Assembly: GCA_023248215.1 (NCBI GenBank) | Contig: JAHFEW010000024.1 | Location: forward strand, 1-51,035 | Direction of reading: 5' to 3' | From: Nitrospira sp. | GTDB lineage: Bacteria > Nitrospirota > Nitrospiria > Nitrospirales > Nitrospiraceae | DNA length: 51,035 bases | Part shown: positions 44,579-51,035 of the stretch, in pieces | Layout: each line of letters starts with the position of its first letter | How positions within the stretch are numbered: position 1 is the first letter of the stretch | The notes under the pieces: model-generated | What the model was told of the DNA's origin: nothing | Databases searched by the model: none | The model's input: only the letters and a program-made list of their open reading frames with translations | Made by a program: the position numbers and the translations under genes

Positions 44579-44720
44579 CCCACCTCCTCCTCCCCGTACA
44601 CCACCAACCACTTTTCCTCGTAAGAACGCTGGGTGCTTTAAAACATGGAAAAGGGTATTCTGCGGCGGCACGAGCCGGGATGGATTTTCAGCTTGAACAT
44701 GGAGAGGGCTAATACGACCA

Positions 44721-46269
<1,549 letters not shown>

Positions 46270-46280
<11 letters not shown>

Positions 46281-47475
46281 GAAAAAAGGTGCCGTCATCA
46301 AGACAGACGCAGCACCGGAACGCAAACAACGTGGCCGCGTGGACCGTAGCGTCATGTTCCCGATCCCGCCTCCCGCCGGGGAGGTGCCCATGGACTATGC
46401 CGCGTGGCTGGCTGACCTCAAGACCCGCATCCATCAGGAACGCCTGCGCGTGGTCCTCGCCGGCAACGCCGTCATGGTGTTGCTGTACTGGGATATCGGG
46501 CGCAGCATCTTGGACAAGCAAGCCAACCAGGGCTGGGGTAGTCACGTCATCGATCGCTTGGCGGCCGATTTACGTGAGGCCTTCCCGGAGATGAAAGGGT
46601 TTTCGCCGCGTAACCTAAAGTACATGCGTGCCTTTGCGACAGCCTGGCCCAACCGGCAGATTGTGCAAGCGTCGCTTGCACAATTGACCTGGTACCACCA
46701 CATCGCGCTGCTGGAGAAACTCGACAGCCCGGAATCGCGGCTCTGGTACGCCGCCAAGACGCTGGAGCATGGGTGGTCGCGCAACATCCTGGCATTCCAG
46801 ATCGAAACCCACGCCCACCGTCGGCACGGCAAGGCACAAACCAATTTTCCGGCCACGCTGCCGCCGCCCGACTCCGACCTGGCGGTGCAGGTCTTCAAAG
46901 ACCCCTATCTCTTCGACTTCTTGGGCACGGACGCGCCGCGCCGCGAAGCCGAACTGGAACAGGGCCTCGTGGCCCATATCCAGAAATTCCTGCTCGAACT
47001 CGGCCAGGGTTTCGCCTTCGTCGGCCGCCAGGTGCATTTAGAAGTCGGCGACGAGGACTTTTATCTCGACCTGCTCTTCTACCATCTCAAACTGCGTCGG
47101 TATGTGGTCATCGAGCTCAAGGCGCGCAAATTTCAACCGGGCGACGGTGCGCAACTGGGCATGTATATGACGGCGGTAGATCGGCTGCTCTGCCATCCCG
47201 ACGACAAACCGACGTTAGGCCTGCTGTTGGTGCGCGAGAAGAACCGCGTGTTAGTTGAGTACGCCCTTAGTGGCAACACCAAGCCTATCAGCGTGGCCGA
47301 ATGGGACACCCGACTCACTCACGCCCTACCAGAAGAGCTTCAAGCCAGCCTCCCCACCATTGAGCAGATCGAAGCCGAGTTAGCGCGAGTGCCGACACCT
47401 GCGGGCGCAGAGCGGAAAAAACAAGCCGCAAAGAAGGGCGCTCGTGCGCTGACAGAGCCGCGACGAAAACAATGA
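46270..47475 (+). CDS. YhcG/DUF1016 family PD-(D/E)XK nuclease
   Basis: 401 aa from ATG 46270, overlapping the hsdM end by 11 bases. The N-terminal DUF1016 domain reads [44 protein letters not shown]. The C-terminal nuclease reads [38 protein letters not shown], with the D..ExK residues in place. The C-terminal tail is Lys-rich. Members are often found inside or beside type I restriction operons; their exact role there is not settled. Both ends of its insertion carry copies of the hsdM 3' end. Confidence 0.88.
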
Positions 47476-47594
47476 TCACCTCCGCGAAAAAGAGGCTACG
47501 GCGGACCGCAATCTCTCAGCCGCAGCAGGCCGAAGCTGCGAAGCTTGACACTGCTATCGCCGCCAACCTGAAGGAGCTTGGGTATGGCGAGTGA
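47472..47594 (+). CDS. 40-aa mini-ORF from the old hsdM end
   Basis: Starts in an ATGA overlap with the YhcG stop and ends at TGA 47592, eight bases past the hsdS start codon. It encodes AEAAKLDTAIAANLKELGYGE, the former C-terminus of hsdM. It may have no function as a protein but would carry ribosomes from the YhcG gene to the hsdS start. Confidence 0.5.
   Translation: MITSAKKRLRRTAISQPQQAEAAKLDTAIAANLKELGYGE
47522..47588 (+). repeat. hsdM 3' end, copy 2 of a direct repeat
   Basis: Second copy of 46208-46274. It carries the AAGGAG that serves as the hsdS ribosome binding site and the hsdS ATG. Confidence 0.85.
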
Positions 47595-48990
47595 GTGGCG
47601 AGGCTGTACGATCGGAGAACTCTGCGATGCAGGAGTTGTCGAACTTCAAACCGGGCCGTTCGGCACGCAGTTGCACGCTCACGACTACGTCGAGGACGGA
47701 GTCCCCGTAGTTCCGACTGAAGCGATCCGCAATCGACAGATCGATCACTCTGTTCTTCCCAAGATATCGCCCGGCAAAGCCGAGGAACTCACGCGACACC
47801 GGCTCGAGCTGGGCGACATCCTGTTCGCACGTCGAGGAGTGCAGGCGACAGGTCATATCGGATGCGTGCGCGAGGCCGAGGACGGGTTTCTCTGCGGTAC
47901 AGGCGCGATACGCCTTCGCGTCAGAAGGGGAAGCAGTTCTGTCAGTCCTGACTTCCTGTCGCATGTTCTTGCGAATCCAGCATCGGTGGAGTGGTTCAAG
48001 TTCCACGCGATCGGTGCGACGATGCCCAACCTTAATGAAGGCATCATTCGGTCCTTCCCTCTTCAGATGCCACCGCTTCCCGAACAACGCGCCATTGCTC
48101 ACATTCTTGGTACGCTGGACGACAAGATCGAGCTGAACCGGCGTATGAACGAGACGCTGGAATCGATGGCACGGGCGCTCTTCAAGTCGTGGTTCGTGGA
48201 CTTCCTGCCTGTGCGTGCCAACATGGAAGCTCGAAATAGGAAGGCCCGCACGCAGACAGGCGACCCCCTGCCTGCGCCGCAAAACGAAGTGGCGCGGCAG
48301 GCAGGCGGCCTACCCAAGTCCCTCGCCGATCTGTTTCCGGATTCCTTCGAGGACTCGGAGCTGGGGGAGATTCCGAAGGGGTGGCGAGTCGGCCCCATTC
48401 TTGAAACTGCGCGCCTGCTGAGTGGCGGAACACCAAAGACTGACCGTGACGAGTACTGGAGCGGCAGCATTCCTTGGGCAAGCGCCAAAGACGTGTCTTA
48501 ATGCGGTGATTCGTTTCTAGTTGAGACGGAACGAATGATCACCGCGCGAGGACTCGACGAAAGCGCCACGCAACTGATTCCCGCCTTGTGTTCTGTCGTT
48601 GTCGCGCGCGGGGCGACGACCGGGCGTATGGTCGTACTTGGAGATGCCATGGCAATAAATCAGACTTGCTATGCACTCGCATCCGCCATCGGTACGCCGT
48701 TCGCGCTCTACTGCCACCTACGGGAAGAGATCTCTAACCTTGTCCATGCCGCCCACGGATCGGTATTTGACACGATCACGACGAGCACATTCGTAACGTC
48801 GAAGGTGGTCATGCCACCAGATCGGGTATTCGGGGAATTCGAATGGAGGGTCGATCCTATGTTCCGTCGCGTCATGGCTGGAACAAAAGCATCCCGCACC
48901 CTTGCCGCCCTGCGCGACACGCTGCTGCCCAAGCTCATCTCCGGCGAGCTGCGGTTGAAGAATGCGAAAGAATTGGTGGGGGGGATTTAA
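47584..48990 (+). pseudogene. hsdS: type I restriction specificity subunit with an in-frame stop
   Basis: ATG 47584 with AAGGAG upstream. The first target recognition domain (about 1-165) is followed by the conserved helix LPEQRAIAHILGTLDDKIELNRRMNETLESMARALFKSW. The second domain begins at about 270 (GEIPKGWRVG..) and TAA at 48499-48501 stops the frame after 305 residues. The same frame then continues (FLVETERMITARGLDESATQ.., LPKLISGELRLK) to a natural stop at 48988, giving 468 residues in all. A CAA-to-TAA change is likely. The truncated form keeps one recognition domain and one full helix. Confidence 0.85.
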
Positions 48991-48994
48991 CAAC

Positions 48995-50914
48995 ATGGCG
49001 GCAACCGAAACACTAACCAGCTTGGCAATGCTGAAGGTCAACATTGACCAAGGGAAAGACTACCTGGACTACCAGCGACCGTTCATTCTGCAGGTGCTAG
49101 TTACCCACAAGCCCGATCCGGTGACTGATCAAGTTGTTCATGATCATCTCCGGACCCAGTTCGGCCTTGAGATTCCCGTACGCGCGGTTCAGGTCGTATT
49201 GAAGCGTCTCTCACGGACATACCCGCTAAAGCGAGAAGAGGGCGTATATCACATCGCTGGTGTCCTGCCAGACCCGGGCATCACTGCCGAGAAGAGCAAG
49301 GCGAACCGGCACATTCAGGCGGTTGTGTCCGGCCTGCTTGAATTCGCCAAAGGTGGAGGGCAGTGTATCGCCGCCGAAGATGAAGCGATCACTGCCATCT
49401 GCGGGTTTCTCTCTGAGTTCAATATCCCGTGCCTGCGAGCATACTTGCGTGGTACGACCATTCCGACGGTCGAAGTGAAACAGCAAGCCCACATTGTTCT
49501 TGTCAGCAACTACGTCCTGCATCTGCAGCGCAGCGATCCAGAGCGATTCGAGAGCTTCATGATCCTGGTTCAGGGGCATATGCTCGCCAACGCGTTGCTG
49601 TGTCCCGATCTTCAAAACGCACCGAAAACGTATAAGGGGGTGACGTTCTATCTTGATACCCCTCTCTTAGTGCAGCGGCTCGGGCTCGAAGGGGAGCCGA
49701 AGATGCGTGCGACTGAGGAGTTGATTAGACTATTAGGAAACCTCGGTGCTGCCGTCGCTACGTTCTCCCATTCTCGTGAGGAACTGGATCGTGTCCTGAG
49801 AGGAGCGGCCGACCATATTGAGTCGTCAACAGGTCGCGGGGCTATCGTCTTGGAGGCTCGACGGAGCGGTAGGACGAAATCTGACCTTCTGCTCTTGGCT
49901 GGCCAGCTCGATCAACTGCTTACGGAGGCCGGGATCGACGTTAAGACAACGCCTCGGTACATCGAAGGCTTCCAGATTGACGAGACAGTCTTTGGAAAGG
50001 TCTTGGAAGACGAGGTCACCTACTTTAACCCGCGCGCACGGGACTACGACATCAACTCAGTTCGCAGCGTATACGTGCTACGAGGCAACGCTGCACCAGT
50101 TTCCGTGGAGAAGGGCAAGGCTGTACTGGTTAGTAGCAACGCAGCATTTGCGAGGGCCGCATACGACTATGGCAAGTTACATGAAGCGTCTCGCGAAGTC
50201 TCAAGTGTGATCACTGATTTCAGTCTGGCCAACATGGCTTGGCTGAAGGCTCCTATGGGGGCCCCCTCGATACCAACTATGGAACTGCTGGCCTACTCGT
50301 ATGCCGCGTTACAGCCATCGAAGGTGCTCCTCGATAAATACCTGAGTGAAATCGACAAGCTCCAAAAGCAGGGCAAGTTGTCTGCGCGAGATCACCAGCT
50401 ACTTCGAAGCAGCACTATTGCTCAAGAAGAGCTGATGAGGCTCACATTAGGCGATGAAGCAGCCCTCACCGAAGAGACCGTGAGCGAGACCTTGCGACGG
50501 GTCACCACCGCTATCAAGGAGGAAGAGACCGAAAAGATCACGCAGGAGCAGGATCGTCACCGAGCAACACAAAAGCAACTGGTCGAGATGTCAGTTCAGC
50601 GGAAATCATTGCAGAGGCGGACGTACTGGCGATGCAGGCGAAATGCCCAAATATGTGCATGGAGCATGTCCGCCGTAGTGTTCGCTCTTCTTATTCTCGG
50701 AATCGCAGCTGGGCTAGGACTTCGAGCGCAAGTTCCGTCGGTTGGCTGGGGCCTGATTCTTGGCTCAGCATTTCTGGCGGTGGCTTCGCTTGCCAACCTA
50801 CTATTTGGTACAACAGCCAGACAATGCCATGAGTCCATACAATCGAAATGTCTCACTTACTTCCTGCGTAAGGAGGCGAAGGCTACAGGCATTGATCTCG
50901 GGGCGGATGGATGA
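48995..50914 (+). CDS. PIN-like nuclease candidate with winged-helix and two C-terminal membrane helices
   Basis: 639 aa, directly after hsdS. Residues about 20-90 look like a winged helix (VTDQVVHDHLRTQFGLEIPVRAVQVVLKRLSRTYPLKREEGVYHI). Residues about 215-400 have PIN-fold hallmarks: VTFYLDTPLLVQRLG with D221, DYD at 350-352 and a later VLVSSNAAFARAA strand. A Glu/Lys/Gln-rich coiled coil (about 470-545) leads to two membrane helices (about 554-576 and 584-606) and a short cytosolic tail. I do not recognise a named family. Its place inside a type I restriction operon suggests defence. The PIN assignment is by motif reading only. Confidence 0.7.
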   Translation: MAATETLTSLAMLKVNIDQGKDYLDYQRPFILQVLVTHKPDPVTDQVVHDHLRTQFGLEIPVRAVQVVLKRLSRTYPLKREEGVYHIAGVLPDPGITAEKSKANRHIQAVVSGLLEFAKGGGQCIAAEDEAITAICGFLSEFNIPCLRAYLRGTTIPTVEVKQQAHIVLVSNYVLHLQRSDPERFESFMILVQGHMLANALLCPDLQNAPKTYKGVTFYLDTPLLVQRLGLEGEPKMRATEELIRLLGNLGAAVATFSHSREELDRVLRGAADHIESSTGRGAIVLEARRSGRTKSDLLLLAGQLDQLLTEAGIDVKTTPRYIEGFQIDETVFGKVLEDEVTYFNPRARDYDINSVRSVYVLRGNAAPVSVEKGKAVLVSSNAAFARAAYDYGKLHEASREVSSVITDFSLANMAWLKAPMGAPSIPTMELLAYSYAALQPSKVLLDKYLSEIDKLQKQGKLSARDHQLLRSSTIAQEELMRLTLGDEAALTEETVSETLRRVTTAIKEEETEKITQEQDRHRATQKQLVEMSVQRKSLQRRTYWRCRRNAQICAWSMSAVVFALLILGIAAGLGLRAQVPSVGWGLILGSAFLAVASLANLLFGTTARQCHESIQSKCLTYFLRKEAKATGIDLGADG

Positions 50915-50989
50915 TTCCCCTCTGTGCCAATATCAGTGAGACACTTTGCCTCTCTTCAATTAGAGTAGCGGGCGGAGGGGAGCACCAGC

Positions 50990-51035
50990 ATGAATGCTGA
51001 CACGAAGCACGCCAGTCGAGGACTCGGAGGAGCCC
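50990..51035 (+). CDS. start of a further gene, cut by window edge
   Basis: ATG 50990 after GGAGGGGAGC. Fifteen codons without a stop are visible (MNADTKHASRGLGGA). Its place after the PIN-like gene makes hsdR or another island gene possible, but this cannot be decided. Confidence 0.4.
   Translation, partial: MNADTKHASRGLGGA

Overview
The window looks like a chromosomal segment of a Gram-negative bacterium, probably a member of Nitrospirota (Nitrospira-like). Reasons: GC-rich coding sequence, outer-membrane components (efflux channel, beta-barrel protein), lipoprotein signals, and an overall gene style that I recognise from that group. This assignment is from memory, not from a search, and no rRNA gene is present to confirm it.

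Left part (1-22 kb) is dense and orderly. A truncated gamma-glutamylcyclotransferase and small Cys-rich proteins are followed by minus-strand operons: peptide deformylase plus an MsbA-like ABC exporter; a three-part heavy-metal efflux system (outer-membrane channel, lipoprotein adaptor, CzcA-type RND pump) with a HEAT-repeat protein; and a polyamine-type ABC importer (ATPase, permease, and a permease fused to its own binding protein). On the plus strand glgC overlaps the first gene of an unusual pair. A Ski2/HelY-like helicase is split into two proteins whose genes lie in swapped order, the C-terminal half first. A beta-barrel protein, a secreted BACON/Fn3 protein and tRNA-Arg(ACG) close this part.

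Middle part (22-29.4 kb), just after the tRNA, is sparse and decayed: fragments of an unknown gene, a frameshifted transglutaminase-like gene, two intact GT87-type glycosyltransferase genes, and an RND pump remnant with an internal 0.6-kb inversion abutting an IS3 transposase tail. From 29.5 to 36.8 kb ordinary genes resume: two receiver-domain proteins, a VanZ-like protein, a glycine-zipper lipoprotein, a tandem SagB-type nitroreductase, HicBA and phosphatidylserine synthase.

Right part (36.8-51 kb) is an accessory island. It holds several toxin-antitoxin modules (nucleotidyltransferase pair, MNT/HEPN, BrnTA, HigBA, RelE-like with its antitoxin). Many toxins are broken while most antitoxins are intact. 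A dicarboxylate-type symporter and fragments of a SAM methyltransferase are mixed in. From 32.4 to 44.6 kb, gaps between genes, and two loops inside the SagB gene, carry degenerate tandem repeats with a 7-base period in several word families. The island ends in a modified type I restriction operon: hsdM, a YhcG/DUF1016 nuclease inserted with a duplication of the hsdM 3' end, hsdS with an in-frame stop, and a 639-aa protein that looks like winged-helix + PIN-like nuclease + two membrane helices, a candidate defence effector.
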